Assembly: GCA_000149265.1 (NCBI GenBank)
Contig: CH000061.1
Coordinates: forward strand, 160,534 to 224,533
DNA length: 64,000 nucleotides
Direction: 5' to 3'
Source: Ciona savignyi
Taxonomy: Eukaryota > Chordata > Ascidiacea > Phlebobranchia > Cionidae
The translations under genes and the position numbers were made by a program. Positions 22,226 through 34,710 of this stretch are shown piece by piece (the first letter of the stretch is position 1; every line of letters begins with the position of its first letter). The notes under the pieces were generated by a model. It saw only the letters and a list, made by a program, of their open reading frames with translations, did no database searches and was not told the origin of the DNA.

Positions 22226-23774
22226 CATTGTTGAGCCCGACGTGATAATGGACACGCACCTTCCCGAAACGAACAATTTCCGACGTCAACTTCAACTAGA
22301 AGTTTCAAGTACATTGGCAACGACGAGTGGCCCAACGCAATTTATCTAAGAAGCAATTTCAAAACCAAGCAACTTCAAGCATCAAGTAAGAAACGCCCCT
22401 TTTCGCTGGACGAAGTTGGTGACTATACAACAAGACAACGTCACTCTATTCAAATCAAGTTGATAAGCATCGTCTCCGCCGACGAAAGAAGAGAATACGC
22501 AAGACGACGTTCCCTTTACGAAATATGAAAGGGTTGTATTATTATTTTTGTAGCTTCTAGATTATTTTTTGTAAGTTTTATTATTATTTTTATACTATAT
22601 GTAATTATTAGTCTGCAACGATTGCAAATACTAGTGTTCCCGGTTTGGTTGGATGGTACTAGGCTATTGCAAGAATGCATAATATCGGTGTTTTACTTTA
22701 CAGATTTCTTACAAACACGAAGAGCAAACTCGCCTTTAACAACTGCTACATATGCGACTCCATCTTAAACAAGGTCAGTAACGCTTTTACGATTATGCTA
22801 TCATGAGCTTGAGTCAATGATGCCATGCTGCGCCAACCCATCCGGTATATTAGGCGCACTTACACGTCGAACGACGTTTGTTTTTGTTCTTTCGCGCCAG
22901 ATTTTCAATGTTACCGCCGACAAGGGCGTTAGTTTTCTTTTAATCGCGCCTAACGCAAATTATGCGTCTCGTTCATGCGATTATATACTCGTTTTGAGTA
23001 GCGGCTCGAGTTTTGTGTCTTATACGAAGTCTGATCGCCACTGCCCCGCGCGTTTGCGCTCATGTTGTGTAAATAAGTGAGCGTACCCGCTTCACAATGC
23101 CACAGTTTATAAAACGATACCAGCATACTTTCGTATAGCTATGGTAATCGCGCCGCATGTAAATGCGATGTCTAATTGTCTAATCGCCTCTCAGTCAATG
23201 TGTCGGATGTTCCGAACCGAATTATTTCGTGTGTAAAACAGGCTTTTACAAACACCGCACAGTAATGACGAGACACGGCTTATGTCCTGCTTACTAAAAG
23301 TTTTCTTTTATTTTTGGTTTGTGCGTTTTTATTAATTGCGCTTTCATCGCATATAGCGAGATCATCGCTGCATTTATTTGATGCTCACTCGGTAGTGAGT
23401 AACCAGGCGTACACGCCTTGGTTTATTAGCTGGCAAAGTATAAAAAATATGGCTCATGTGATGCAAATTGTGGCGTTGCTACCTTGAATATGAGATGTCA
23501 CTTTTACTACATATATTCCACCTAACATTTATCACGCATTAACATACATGACACCAGATTTTTATGCACGATTGCACAATTCTAGCTTTGTACTTAATTC
23601 TCCTCAACCAGGTTATTCTAGTTTTTGCAGGATTAAAGTGTGAAATGCTTGAAACTTCGTGAGATTGTTCACCACGTTACTTCGATTGTTATTTCGACTG
23701 AACATCCGAAATGCTCAACGAGACCGTTATTTATATTCTCAAACTTAACAAAATGTGGAAAAAATGAGATGTTG
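22226..23774. other. Sequence between R1 copies, no gene recognised
   Basis: Relatively GC-rich with many CGs. A short segment at about 22706-22770 has a plausible acceptor (TTTTACTTTACAG) and donor (CAAG/GTCAGT), which could mark a non-coding exon. Open frames here (for example 22817-23080) show no known domain and are not conserved in frame in the copy at about 51400. It may be the interior of an element bounded by R1. Confidence 0.4.
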
Positions 23775-24161
23775 TAGCATTTCGTATAGCTATATATTTG
23801 TTTTAATTTATGTCTAAAATATTTTGTGTTTTAACTTCGTTTTTTTTTGCGTTTCAAGTTTACCGACTCCCACGTTTTATTACTTTGTACGTAATTATCA
23901 CCTTGTACGGGCCTTTGTATTTTTGCCGTTTAAATCATTAACATAGTTTTTTTCACCCAATTCCCACAGTTAGTCAAACGTGCAGATGTGAAACGTCTCG
24001 CACGTAAACTTTTCGCACCTTGTAAATTCCCTATATATTCTGGAAATTTAGATAACCTATAATAACCTACAATGACGTACTTCAGACAAGATAACTTGCG
24101 TTATGCTGTGTAACGTACTAAGTAACTCGCTTCGAGAATAAACCGTATATTGAATGAGATC
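23775..24161. repeat. Dispersed repeat R1, copy B (interrupted)
   Basis: Matches 21795 onward for about 300 bp, then runs to ATTGAATGAGATC, where the non-coding LTR element is inserted. In contig 3 the remainder of R1 resumes after the element at 55579-55740 and ends GCGCGAGCCCACA. Confidence 0.6.
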
Positions 24162-25800
24162 TGCAACGTTTGAACGTGTTTGCGGTAGGTTAACTGCAAC
24201 GTTCCGAGGTTAGTCGAGGGTAGATTTGCCCTCTGTGTGGCTCGAATATATGCTGACTCCGATATCCGACTTCCAAAGATCGAGTCCACGCTGGTTGAAC
24301 GTTGGTTAATTTATTGTCAAACGTTGTTAATATGAACACACGAATAAATCAATGCACTTTACTCGGGAATCGATTCGCGGGACCGACTGGCGTCGGAATA
24401 ACTGCGCGATGCGTTTAATAGACAGTTCGTTTTCCTTTGCGGCTTGTCAACTCGTTCTTTATTTATTCCGGCAGAAGCGACTTTTGTCTTGTTCCTTCTG
24501 TCAACTATGCCACAAAGTCTCAATAACCTAGCGCTTAACGCGCCAGGTGGCAGTCACCTCGGTCTCAGCCTCGTTCCCTCTCCCTGTCAGACCCTTTTCT
24601 GACGTTCAAACATCCGTATTTATCTGGTGCTCCAATCCCTAAGAGAAAACTGCATGATGCCCGTTTTTGGTCTTATTCATGTAATCTTTTCTCTCCAAAA
24701 CCACTTATAGATTCTCTGCTTCTCACTCTTGCGACAACATCTCTTGTGATTGTTCGCCCAAAATAGACCCATTAGCTGGTCTTTCTCACGGGAACCCCAT
24801 CAAAATCCTTCGTAACTCCGAGCAATAACTGACGTCATAATGATTTCCAGAGATCAAACAACACTGACCGGCAATAGCTGGCGCCATAATGACCTCGATC
24901 ACCTTCCGCACACGATCAAACAACACCGACCCTTAATTGACGTCATAATGGTTTTCCGGTCAGCCTTTGCACGCGATCAATGACCAATAACTGGCGCCAT
25001 AATGCAGTTTCAAGTGGATGACGTCCATCTTATCGCGGATGTTTGAATTGAAGTGAAAACAAGGCGAACCGCTGCATGCCTTCCACCGTTAAAAGGAAAA
25101 ATCAAAATTAAGTCCATCTCTTCCACATAATGTATGTGTTTCATATTAAAAGTTTGTTAGTAAAGAATATACAAAACAGTTTTAGTAAGACGAGTGTGTT
25201 AATAATGAGAATATATGTGTCAAAGGTTGATTCTGGCTCAATGCAATTGTTAAAATCCCGATGCAGTAACACATTTTGCTCAAAAGGCAATTATAGGGAC
25301 GTTATTTTCATATTTTTGCTTGATACATATAAGCCGTTTGGCTGTTTTCGCATATAGCAGCGATTTGCTTAAGTAACCTGGGCGGTAATATTAAGCAATA
25401 AAGAGACATAATAGATTTGCGATTCCGCAGTAATCTCTTTCGGGTTGATTTTCCCGGAAAATAGACATGTGTAAATCAAGCAATATAAATAACATATCAA
25501 GTCGATAGCAAAAATAACAGAATTATTGAGTTCTCATAAACTCTAGCAAATATATATGTGCCTTCTCGGGATTTAAATCAAATGCAATATTATATAGCCC
25601 ACACTCAAACCTTTTCCACCGTGATATAGAAATGTGATGCTGTAATGGGTGTCGATTTCTACATCAGTCTTCGCTCAGTTTCATAACTTCTGAAAAACTG
25701 AGAGCATCGCTGATTCAAAATCTTTAAACTCGAACATTTGCTTGCTTTTATCCGCAGACAGAGCCTTCCCAGTTAGTGTCGAGTGACCAACTGGTTAAAC
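24162..25800. mobile_element. Non-coding LTR element, contig-1 copy (cut by gap)
   Basis: The left LTR (24162-25076, 915 bp, TGCAACG...CGCTGCA) follows AGATC. The internal region runs to the gap. It corresponds to the complete copy at 52734-55578. No gag or pol coding is present. Confidence 0.8.
24830..25026. promoter_or_regulatory. Alternating TGACGTCA / TGGCGCCA array in LTR
   Basis: Four 8-bp palindromes alternate: TGACGTCA (24830), TGGCGCCA (24879), TGACGTCA (24938), TGGCGCCA (24992), then ATGACGTCC (about 25018). Spacing is about 49-59 bp. Each of the four palindromes is followed by TAATG, so they sit in diverged tandem units. TGACGTCA is the CREB/ATF site. The TGGCGCCA binder is unknown. 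The array recurs at about 53400-53600 and 55330-55530. Confidence 0.6.
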
Positions 25801-25900
25801 NNNNNNNNNNNNNNNNNNNNNNNNNNNNNNNNNNNNNNNNNNNNNNNNNNNNNNNNNNNNNNNNNNNNNNNNNNNNNNNNNNNNNNNNNNNNNNNNNNNN
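25801..25900. other. Assembly gap (100 N)
   Basis: Contig 1 ends inside the non-coding LTR element and contig 2 starts inside gypsy pol, so the two sides are not naturally adjacent. Confidence 0.95.
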
Positions 25901-25910
25901 CTATTAAATC

Positions 25911-28005
25911 TGGTGCGCCACTAGGTTCCGGTACCGCAAACATTTGATTTACATGTCTCTTCCAAGTTAAATTGGGTTCTACCTGCACAGAATACGTTAA
26001 AGAGCCGAGTTTAGCCAACACTCTTCCCGTTGCTCCATCGATGTGTTCCCCGCGTGGTCCAGAACAGCCACAGCTTGTCCAATCTCAAAATCTCGAGGTT
26101 CTTGACCATGGTGCTTTATCACTTGTTTGGTCATATTTGCTCGAACAGTTTGTCGCACGTCTGGGCGAACCAGATCCAGTCTCATTCGAAGGCATCTACC
26201 TAAAAATAATATTGCAGGACTCTCATTCGTTAAGGAATGAGGTGCATTTCTGTATTGTAGCAGAAATCTTGCTAATTTGCAGTGAATACTTCCCCTTTCA
26301 CTTGCCATCGAGCGCAGTCCCTTCTTGAATGTCTGCACGAATCGTTCTGCTTGACCATTTGTAGCCGGGTGATACGGAGCGGACGTGATGTGTTGCACAC
26401 CGTTTTTGCTAAGAAAAATTTTAAAATCAGTTGATGTAAATTGAGGGCCATTATCCGACACAATTTGTTCTGGGATACCATTTCTGGCAAACATGGTACG
26501 TAACACGTCGATTGTGGCTCTCCGCAGTTGTAGATGAAACTGGAATAACTTCAGGCCACTTTGAATAAGCATCTACAGCAATAAAAAACATGTTTTTCTG
26601 AAATGGACCTGCAAAATCCACATGTACCCGCTGCCACGGACCTTCTGCAAATTGCCATGGGTGTAAGCGAACCTCCGTAGGTTTAGCCCGACTTTGAAGA
26701 CACCCAGGACAGGATTTAGAAATATTTTCCAAATCTTTGTCAATATTGGGGCCACCATACATAACTTCTAGCCAAAGCTTTCATTTTAACCATTCCCAAG
26801 TGGCCAATATGCAGCTCCTTCAAGATAGAGGATTGTATTTTCCTGGGTATAATTACCCGAGGGACCCCACACTAAACATCCTTGATGAATGGAAATTTCA
26901 TACCGTTTCGACCAGTATGGTGATCATCTCCGGGGTTTTACTCCATTTACCCGAGGACACACTGGTGTATACACGAGACAAGATTGGGTCATACCGTGTT
27001 GCACGGGCAATTGCACTTGCAGTAACGGGTAAGGTTGACACTTGCTCTTGATAAAACATTTGTACAGAGTCAACGTCTGAGTTTGTAGCTGGTTCGCAAG
27101 GAAGCCGTGACATAGCATCTGCATTTCCATGCTCTGTGGTCCGACGGTATTCAATAGAATAATCATGCGCTGATAAAAATAAGGCATACCTTTGTAACCG
27201 AGCTGCCGTCATCAACGGGGTGCCCTTTTTCGGATTAAATATTGACGTTAATGGTGCATGATCTGTGACAATGGTGAAATGTCTACCATACAGGTAAGTA
27301 TTAAATTTCTTTACAGACCATACAATTGCTAGTGCCTCTTTATCAATTTGGGAGTAATTTCTTTCCGCGGTTGATAAGGAACGGGAGGCAAACGCAATCG
27401 GGCGTTCGACTCCGGTCGATAACACATGAGAAATAACACAACCAATTCCATATGGGGAAGCATCCGAGGCCAGTCTGACGGGTAACTTTGGGTTATAGTG
27501 CATTAACACCTTGTCTGATGCCACTAACCTCTTAACCTCTTCGAATGCATCATGACATTGTTTAGACCAGATCCATTTATGTCCCTTTTCCAGCAATGCA
27601 TTTATGGGGTGCAAACAGTCAGACAGGTTGGGCAGAAACCGATGATAATAATTAACTAACCCAAGAAAAGAACGTACTTGTGTCACATTATTCTGGTGCA
27701 GGAGCGTTCAAGATGGCAGAAATCTTCTCTGGTGTCTTGTGCAGACCCCTTTTATCAATGATGTGACCACAAAATTCAATTTTCTCTTTGAAAAACTCAC
27801 ATTTGCTCTGGTTGGCTCTTAGTCCATACTCTTTCAACCTCTGCAGCACCTTATCCAAATTTTCTAGGTGTTCATTTCTTGTCGTGCCGGTAATGATCAT
27901 ATCATCCAAAATGCATTGCACCCCAGGGAGACCTTGCAGTACCTGTTCTATAGCCCGTTGCCACAAGGCAGGAGCAGAGGCAATTCCAAAAGCCATACGA
28001 TTGTA
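25911..28005 (-). pseudogene. gypsy copy B pol (distal RT, RNase H, integrase)
   Basis: Same domains as copy [10 protein letters not shown] and ILDDM of RT, RNase H, integrase zinc and DDE regions. The frame is interrupted at different places (near 27690, 26922, 26750 and 26517) from copy A, again by single-base indels. Open pieces are 27688-27996, 26898-27686, 26451-26762 and 25997-26572. Confidence 0.85.
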
Positions 28006-28023
28006 ACGATAAAGGTTTAGACC

Positions 28024-28939
28024 AGGACATTACTGACAAAGCAGACCCAGTGTCCAGCTCCATGTGCAGTGTTATATCATTTACTCTGGGTGACAACACT
28101 ATAATCTCCCGGTTTAAATGTAGACTATTAAGTTTAAGGAAACTCACTTTATCGGGTGCTTCATTGAAATGCTGTATTCTTGGGTCCATTCTCCGGCGTT
28201 CTCTCATTGGCTGGGGCAAGCTACACACCCTTGTGATATGACCAACCCGACCACAGCGGTAACATGTTGCATTTTTCATGTTACAATACTTTGCAGCATG
28301 CCCAGTTCTGCCGCAGTGCATGCAGACCTCCGGCCTACTCCTTTGATTACTGGTCCTGAATGCTCTATTGCTAGAGCCAGTACCAGCACATCGGTCAAAC
28401 TTATACACCGATTGTGCATTTTGCAGGGCCGTAGTTTCTTTAGAAGCCTTTTCCATTCCAGTTGCAATCTCTATTGCTTTCTTGAAGGTCAAATCCGACT
28501 CTGTAAGCAATCTTCTTTGGATAGATTCACTTTGCAGGCCACATACAAAACACTGGGTTAGTGCATCATCTAAGAAATTACCATAGGCACATTTTTCAGA
28601 CAGTTTTCGTAGAGTTGCAACATAATCTTGCACCCTTTCCCCCTCTTCTTGATTTCTTTTAGAAAATTTAAATCGTTCTGCAATCTTCAGTGGTTTTGGG
28701 GCCAAATGATCAGACAACACGTTCACAATTTCTAGATAAGACTTACTTGCTGGCTTGTCTGGAGATACTAGGTCTTTTAATAAGCCATATGTTTTAGCAC
28801 CCATCAAGTTTAAAATAAGTGGAATTCGTTTCTTGGCATGAATTTCGTTTACCTCGAAATACTGCTCCAGTCTTTCCACATACGTCGGCCAGTCTTCCAC
28901 TAGGCCATCAAATTCCGCCATTGAGCCCAGGAACGCCAT
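28024..28939 (-). pseudogene. gypsy copy B gag and truncated protease
   Basis: Open from the ATG at 28939 through both CCHC knuckles to the DTGSA active site, then out of frame across the shared deletion into RT. Gag itself is uninterrupted here, unlike copy A. Confidence 0.88.
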
Positions 28940-29356
28940 TCTTCTCTTTCTTTGCTAAATTCCTGCTTAACCGGCTTGCTATTCTATCCCATCCTCGTCG
29001 CCATTGTTATATATTCAGCAGTTTATTGCGTGCAGGAGGCAAAAAGTAACACTGAACTATAATCGGGTATATGGGCAAGCCACGTTAGGCCCAAGGTCAC
29101 AGAGAACAACAAAGTCACGTGATTAAACATAAAATCAGTCAACCGAATAATGACGTCATAAATACGAAATAAATACACAACAGTATCATCTTTATCAGAT
29201 ACGACTAGGGCCAGGGTTGCCAGACGCAAAGTACGCTTTACGGCCAAACTGTTTTTGCTTTACGGCCAATTTATATCAAGTGCAAAATAAACCATTTAAT
29301 TTAGCCAATTGGGCTATTTATCTCTTTATTTGTTGAAAAATTGTATAATTTTAATT

Positions 29357-30083
29357 AGATGCGACTGGGACGGGAAACCGGGAGTCTGATTTTTCTCTGC
29401 TGGGTGGCGCTATTTATTTTTTTGGAATTATCTGGGGAGTAACTATTTTCGATTTTAATGTTAGGGTTGGGATTAAAGTTAGTTCTGGGGTTGAGATTAG
29501 TGTTTGGGACAGTGTTAGAATTACTTTCCATAATAATCTAAGTGATCCAGGCGCTCCAAGCGGTCCTGTAGTATTTAGAGGCACCCGCCGACTGAGAGGT
29601 TGTATACTAGTTTTCGCACTTACTAATCGTATTACTCGTTAGTGTAGTGGTAAGTATCCTGGCCTGTCACGCGGGAGACGGTGGTTCGATTCCCCGACCA
29701 GGCGATTTTTCGGCTTTTTAACTCTTGTGTTTGTTAGTTATACACAAACTTATCATAACCCCGCATTCAGCTTGTCTGAGCATTTTTGGAATTTGTCCAA
29801 GCATTGGCTAAGGTAATCGATCTTATAAGCTCATTGCCGATTTATCACTTCATACTTTAAATTGATTGTAAACTCTATTAATTTAAAATGCGTAAATGGT
29901 GTAATAAACATGGGGCTAGAGTTAGTGTTAGTCTTGCGGTTGAGATTAGTGTTTAAGAATGGGTTAAAATTAGTGTCCGTAATTTTAGTTAGTAGTTTCC
30001 CTCCTTCACGCTTTAGTACAGCTAATAAATAGCGCTATCCAGCAGAGAAAAATCAGACTACCGTTCGGTCCCTAGCCGTATGT
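29357..30083. mobile_element. tRNA-carrying TIR element, copy 2 (hybrid)
   Basis: Same TIRs and tRNA-like core as copy 1. The left flank (29183-29356) is nearly identical to that of copy 1, including the hAT-like CAGGGTTGCCA end, while the right flank (GGGTTTTTTATACG) is that of copy 3. Internally it follows copy 1 up to 29481 and mostly copy 3 from 29513. Sequence in between is identical in all three. Confidence 0.75.
29633..29704 (+). pseudogene. tRNA-Asp(GTC)-like sequence in TIR element 2
   Basis: 72 nt with intact A and B boxes and a TTTTT terminator at 29706. The acceptor stem pairs poorly, and both anticodon and T stems carry mismatches. It is a tRNA-like Pol III unit rather than a functional tRNA gene. 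Identical to the copy at 56117-56188. Confidence 0.65.
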
Positions 30084-30096
30084 GGGTTTTTTATAC

Positions 30097-31340
30097 GCAT
30101 TTAATTGGCAAAGACCAAGGTCCCAGGATTCGCTGCGGTTTATACATGGTACATAAATCTCCGTTCCGACTTCATATGTACACACATGGCGTGGAGCTAA
30201 ACTCGACTGGCAGCGGAACCTTGACTAAATACAAAAACCGGAAAACTCCACTCGTAGATATATTCTTTATTAAGTTGTATTCCTATGTATTTGTGTGTAG
30301 TCGCACAACGCTTATAAAGCAACTGATAACGTAGATGGAAAACAACTGCTTTAAATGTCAATGACGTAATAAGGTGATGACAGAACGAACACAGTTGGCG
30401 TCGATTAAGTGAAATAAATGCAGTTTTTCCAAATATAATGTCGAAAATTGCTACATATATATTTCCAGTTTTCAGGCATTATTAATTAATTTTAATAGAT
30501 ATGAAAGTTTCTGTAAGAGAATTCAAATAATATTACATATAGTGGGGCATCCAAAAAAGGGACTGTCGGTTTCTTACCATTTCGACCCAAGATTAAGGAT
30601 ACATCAATGATGAAAGTCGTATTTATTGATGACCCGCGCAACGGTTTGGTAAGGAAACACGAACAGGTATGAGATTTGCCATCTCACGAAAGAGAGCTTT
30701 GGTGCCAATGGTAGGGTTTAGTTAAAGGTTGAACGCGGTATAATGGTAGTCAGTTCTGAAAAGAACTATTTGGTAAATCCCAAGTGAACTGATGTGCAAA
30801 ACAAACCCCTGCAATTTATACTGAAAGTGACAATGGGTGCGAATTCAATAAAACAGAGCGTCCGCGTTATATGACGTTTGTCGTGACGATCAATGTGTTG
30901 TTCTCTTGTGCAACCGGTGCAATTAATATTAATTATTATTGTTGGAAATTCTCCCACGAAAATTTGCAACGGGGCAAAAACAAACACCCCCAGTATAAAT
31001 AATACAGAATTTAAATAAATAATTAGAATATGCGAATGCAACATTCAGCCATTATTACGTACAGCGTTTATCACGCAAAATATAAGGCTTTAACATAAAC
31101 ATTTAGCAATTTTAATATCATATTTGCAAAAACTGCATTTCGATTAATCCACGCCGGCTGAGTTTATTCTGTCATCACTTTATGACGTCATTGATACGTA
31201 TTACCTCATGACGTCGCAGTCAAATTTAGCTCCACGTCATGTGTGTAGATATGGAGTCGGAACGGAGATTTCTGTACCATGTATAGAAGGCAGCGAATCC
31301 TGGGACCTGTTTCTCTGCCAGTATAAAACAAAACCTGTGA
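30097..31340. mobile_element. 1.2-kb element with about 110-bp inverted repeats
   Basis: The arm at about 30103-30212 (GGTCCCAGGATTCGCTGC, then CTCCGTTCCGACT, then GTGGAGCTAAA) reappears reverse-complemented at about 31217-31330 with good identity. About 1 kb of AT-rich non-coding sequence lies between. No transposase is seen. The second copy is at 56581-57830. Short frames on the arms are by-products of the repeat. Confidence 0.65.
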
Positions 31341-33570
31341 CCACAGACATAAGGAAAACATGTAAACAACCTGAGTAAATAATGGGTCGTGGTATATTTT
31401 ACATAACTCTGGAAAGAATTCAGTTGTTTAAAACTACCAAATAATAGAAAATAAAACAAGCGCATTTTTTAGCCACGTGTTGTGGTAATACTAACCGTTG
31501 GGTCAGTGGGATCAGACTGAACGTTGTTAAACCACAACAATACTTCTTTCGCACGGTTGGAATATGCACATTTTCCAGGTGTTTGGAAGAGATAAACCAT
31601 CTATAACTTTAACGTTTGACGTTATGGGAAAGATAAGCGATCGGTGCTGCGCGCGTGTGCTCCAATACACTGCATCCAATCCGCCCCCATGAGCGTTGTC
31701 AATGAAACACACGAATAATTCAATGCACTTACTTGTAAACGCTTCGCTGCGAATCAGATGTGCTTTACGTTAGGGATCTCATATTATAATCTCTCACTGA
31801 CACAATAATATAAGAAAACTTTGCCCCATTGGATTGGGCAATTTATTCAAATCGTTCCCAAAATATATATGTATGCACTTCCAATTTAAAATGATGATTT
31901 TAAAGCAATTTAGAAATTCACAAAAAATGAAATGGAGTTAAATTTAATAAAAAGGTATAAATTTAAGGTTCAATCAGTTGGCTTTGGCGTGTATGTATCT
32001 ATTTATTACTAAAACATCCCCCATCTTCTTAAATATATTCATTTTGGGTTTTGGTTACTTAATGACTTATTTTTATAGTGCCGCGTTTGTCATATCGATT
32101 TATCGATCTTTCTTTGTTCGATATCCTGTTTATGATATTTTGTGTTTAAGGTTTTGAGCCAGTTGTCTGCGAGGCTATGTCAGCAGTCATGCTTGATTAT
32201 CAGTGTTGTAATGTTTGAATGATCTTAAATTGTATCATTCACGTGATTTCTGTTTATTGGTGAATGATATAAGAATAACTGAATATGATTTTATAACTTT
32301 GGATTTCTATCGCATTTCTTACTCAACACACCTTCAAAACCTGGAATCTCGCAATAAGCGAGTTACATAATGTCATTTATTCAGAACTTCCAGTTTATTA
32401 CATCGACTGTTGGGGTAATTTTAAATTCAATATGTTTTGCCACATAACTTAAGGAAGTAATTCAAAATCAAGGAATGTCCTAGCTTGAATGATACAATGT
32501 ACATATAAACAATGGATCAAGGAATGTTTTATTTCTATGTTTTTAGAAACAATGGTTTTGTTAATGACAGATGTTGCGTCTTTTACGCTTAAAGTGTGGT
32601 CCCACACCATTGTTTTAACGGCTAATCGTGCGAACTGTCTGTCGAGGTCCGCTTTAAACAATACGCCATTACAATTTGGCACTTAAATAAAATATGAGAT
32701 AAATGTGACTAAAATAATACATAAACTGCGACAGACGTTACTTTTTCTAGTTGTAACCGATACTCAGTACTTAATACTGAATATGCAATAAAAATACGAT
32801 ACCTTGATGAAAGGTACAACAAGAAAGTCTGTTCTAAATCTGTAGCAAATTCGCGAATTTTGTACCAGGCTCTGTTAAAAGAAACCTCTTACTGTACATC
32901 AATATTTTTCCGGACCTATATGTATCGATTCATTGTTGAAACGTGGTTGAGCAGTGGGGAGAAACAATATAGTCGCGGCGTTCAGGCCACAGCCTCCCTT
33001 GGATACCAGGTTTTAATACCGCTCCTAGCACGATTTATCTAACGAAACCAGAAGTATATTTGAATTAGTTAACATTTTTGTACTTTGTTATGTTGTTACG
33101 CATATAATCAGAAATAAAAAAAACCTTCTATGACGTTGTCGGATTTACGATGGTCATATCGTAGTACTGTTATCTAGGGAATTGTCAGTCCAGATTAAGT
33201 GTCAAACAACAGGTGACACAAATTTAATCAAGTTCGAAACGCCACTAATCTGTTCAGGTCGAACAACGGTAAAGGCGCGAAAACCATCAGTGCCAAATAT
33301 TTTATCCAGATATACCCAGGTATTTTAAAATCTTAGATGATAGTGCACAACGCGAAATGATGGTGGACATAAAGAAAAGGGTGCAAACCTTAAACAAACA
33401 TAACACAATATCAACAACATTGAAACTAAACACATCACATCTGTGGGAAACCCACACGTATATATAATTTGTCTTACTGTACATTTTAACAATTAGCGCG
33501 CCATGCCATGTGTTCATATTTTGTGCATGGGGAATTGCGATTAGTTTTCTGTTTTGGCAGGTGAGTCGAT
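31341..33570. other. Spacer, no gene recognised
   Basis: AT-rich intronic or intergenic sequence. Small open frames on both strands (for example 32449-32686) have no known domain. The whole stretch recurs at 57831-60060. Confidence 0.4.
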
Positions 33571-33576
33571 GAATTA

Positions 33577-34205
33577 TTTCCCCCGAGTTTTCTGTTTAAC
33601 CCCGTCCACGCCTCGTGTACAAACATGTATTTCCTGTTATGTGTTTTGTATAAACTGTCTATAATTTTTATAATATCAGAGAGAACTATCGGTGTAGCCT
33701 CTAAGCTGCTCTCTCAATCTTTGACCTTACTTATCTAAGCTATGCCATATGTACAGTGCTATAACTGGATGCACCTTGCGTAAATACGTAATAAATACTT
33801 AACCTCTGCTCACTTCTTGTCTTACCCTGGCTTATCACCCGTCTAAAGTACAGAGCGCTGCTACACATCAACCAATCCATTACATAGATGATCCTAAACA
33901 TTAAATGTATAATTTTTTATGTATAATAAAAATTTTTCCGCTAGGTCTGTTTAACGCCCGCCAAGCCTTGTGTACAAACATGTGTTTCCTGTTTTGTGTG
34001 TTATATAAATTGTGTATAATTCCATAATATCAGAGATTACTTGGTGGGCCTCGGTTGGCTAAGCCGTTCTCTCAACCTTTTACCCTACTTACCTAAGCTA
34101 TGCCCCATTTGTGTACAGCGCTATGACTGCGTGTTCACCCAATAAAATACTTAACCTATGTTCACCCCTTGTCTTACCCTGCTCAAAGCACTGCTACAAA
34201 AGGTT
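33577..34205. repeat. Two tandem diverged repeats, about 350 bp apart
   Basis: Blocks at 33577-33870 and 33909-34205 share GTGTACAAACATGT, a TATCAGAGA motif, TACCTAAGCTATGCC-like sequence and CTTGTCTTACCCTG in the same order. The second contains CCTCGGTTGGCTAAGCCG, faintly A-box-like, so they may be old SINEs. Repeated at 60060-60690. Confidence 0.5.
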
Positions 34206-34313
34206 ATGCTATGTTAATAATCGTATAGGGACAGCATTACATAACACGCAATATATTCTACACGGCTAGTGTTCGATTGGAACAAAGTTGTGTTTAAAGT
34301 AACAACTGGTTAC

Positions 34314-34473
34314 CTTGTTTGAACGTCTCATTAATAGCTGGGGCTAGCTCCTTCAAAGCGGCACCCACGTGATTGCAACGGCTCAGTTCAAGTCGATCAA
34401 TGTCGTTCATACGTTGGACCAAATATTCAGTAAGGTTGGTCATGTCCACCTCTTCCAATGTTAACTGCTTAAT
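34314..34473 (-). CDS. NLR first LRR exon (E5)
   Basis: Acceptor TTTTGTTTAG, donor GTAACC. The peptide starts IKQLTLEEVDMTNLTEYL and continues through a NDIDRLELSRC strand. It is a 53-codon phase 0-0 LRR unit with one extra base in this copy near 34347, which turns the ERSNK ending seen at 60793 into ETFKQ. It follows the NACHT exon in phase and aligns with exons C1/C2 of the distal array. Confidence 0.8.
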
Positions 34474-34710
34474 CTAAACAAAATTAATAATATTGAACAT
34501 CATTCATTAATCAAGAGTGTGCCAGATATATAAAATGTAATTTAATACATTTGATGCATTAACAACGCAGTGGGGGCAATACTCAACTGAGCCCCGTGTG
34601 GTAAACTAACAAAGTGTGGTTATTTCCAAAGTGAAAGTTATTTTTTTCGACTTTTTATTTTAAAATCTAATTTCCACAAAATATTTTTGTTTTAATTTTT
34701 TTTAACTAAC

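Larger units (their letters stand above)
25901..29182 (-). mobile_element. Ty3/gypsy retrotransposon, copy B (3' part missing)
   Basis: Minus-strand copy of the element at 16862-20596. It has the 5' LTR (29005-29182), the primer site, gag and protease (open frame from the ATG at 28939), the same PR/RT deletion junction and pol down to the integrase C-terminus, where the gap cuts it. Its right flank, GTATC then ATCTTTATCAG, is identical to copy A, so it is the same insertion event seen twice. Differences from copy A are mostly single-base indels. Confidence 0.93.

Noticed and set aside
21795-24161. R1 copies A and B as the two LTRs of one retrotransposon
   Set aside because: Ends can be drawn as TG...CA but no matching target duplication is found and the interior has no retroelement coding.
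29633-29704. Functional tRNA-Asp gene
   Set aside because: Length and boxes fit, but the acceptor stem pairs at only a few positions and other stems carry mismatches.
31183-31215. Two CRE-like TGACGTCA / ATGACGTC sites as a promoter
   Set aside because: They lie at the arm of the inverted-repeat element with no TATA, initiator or gene start nearby.
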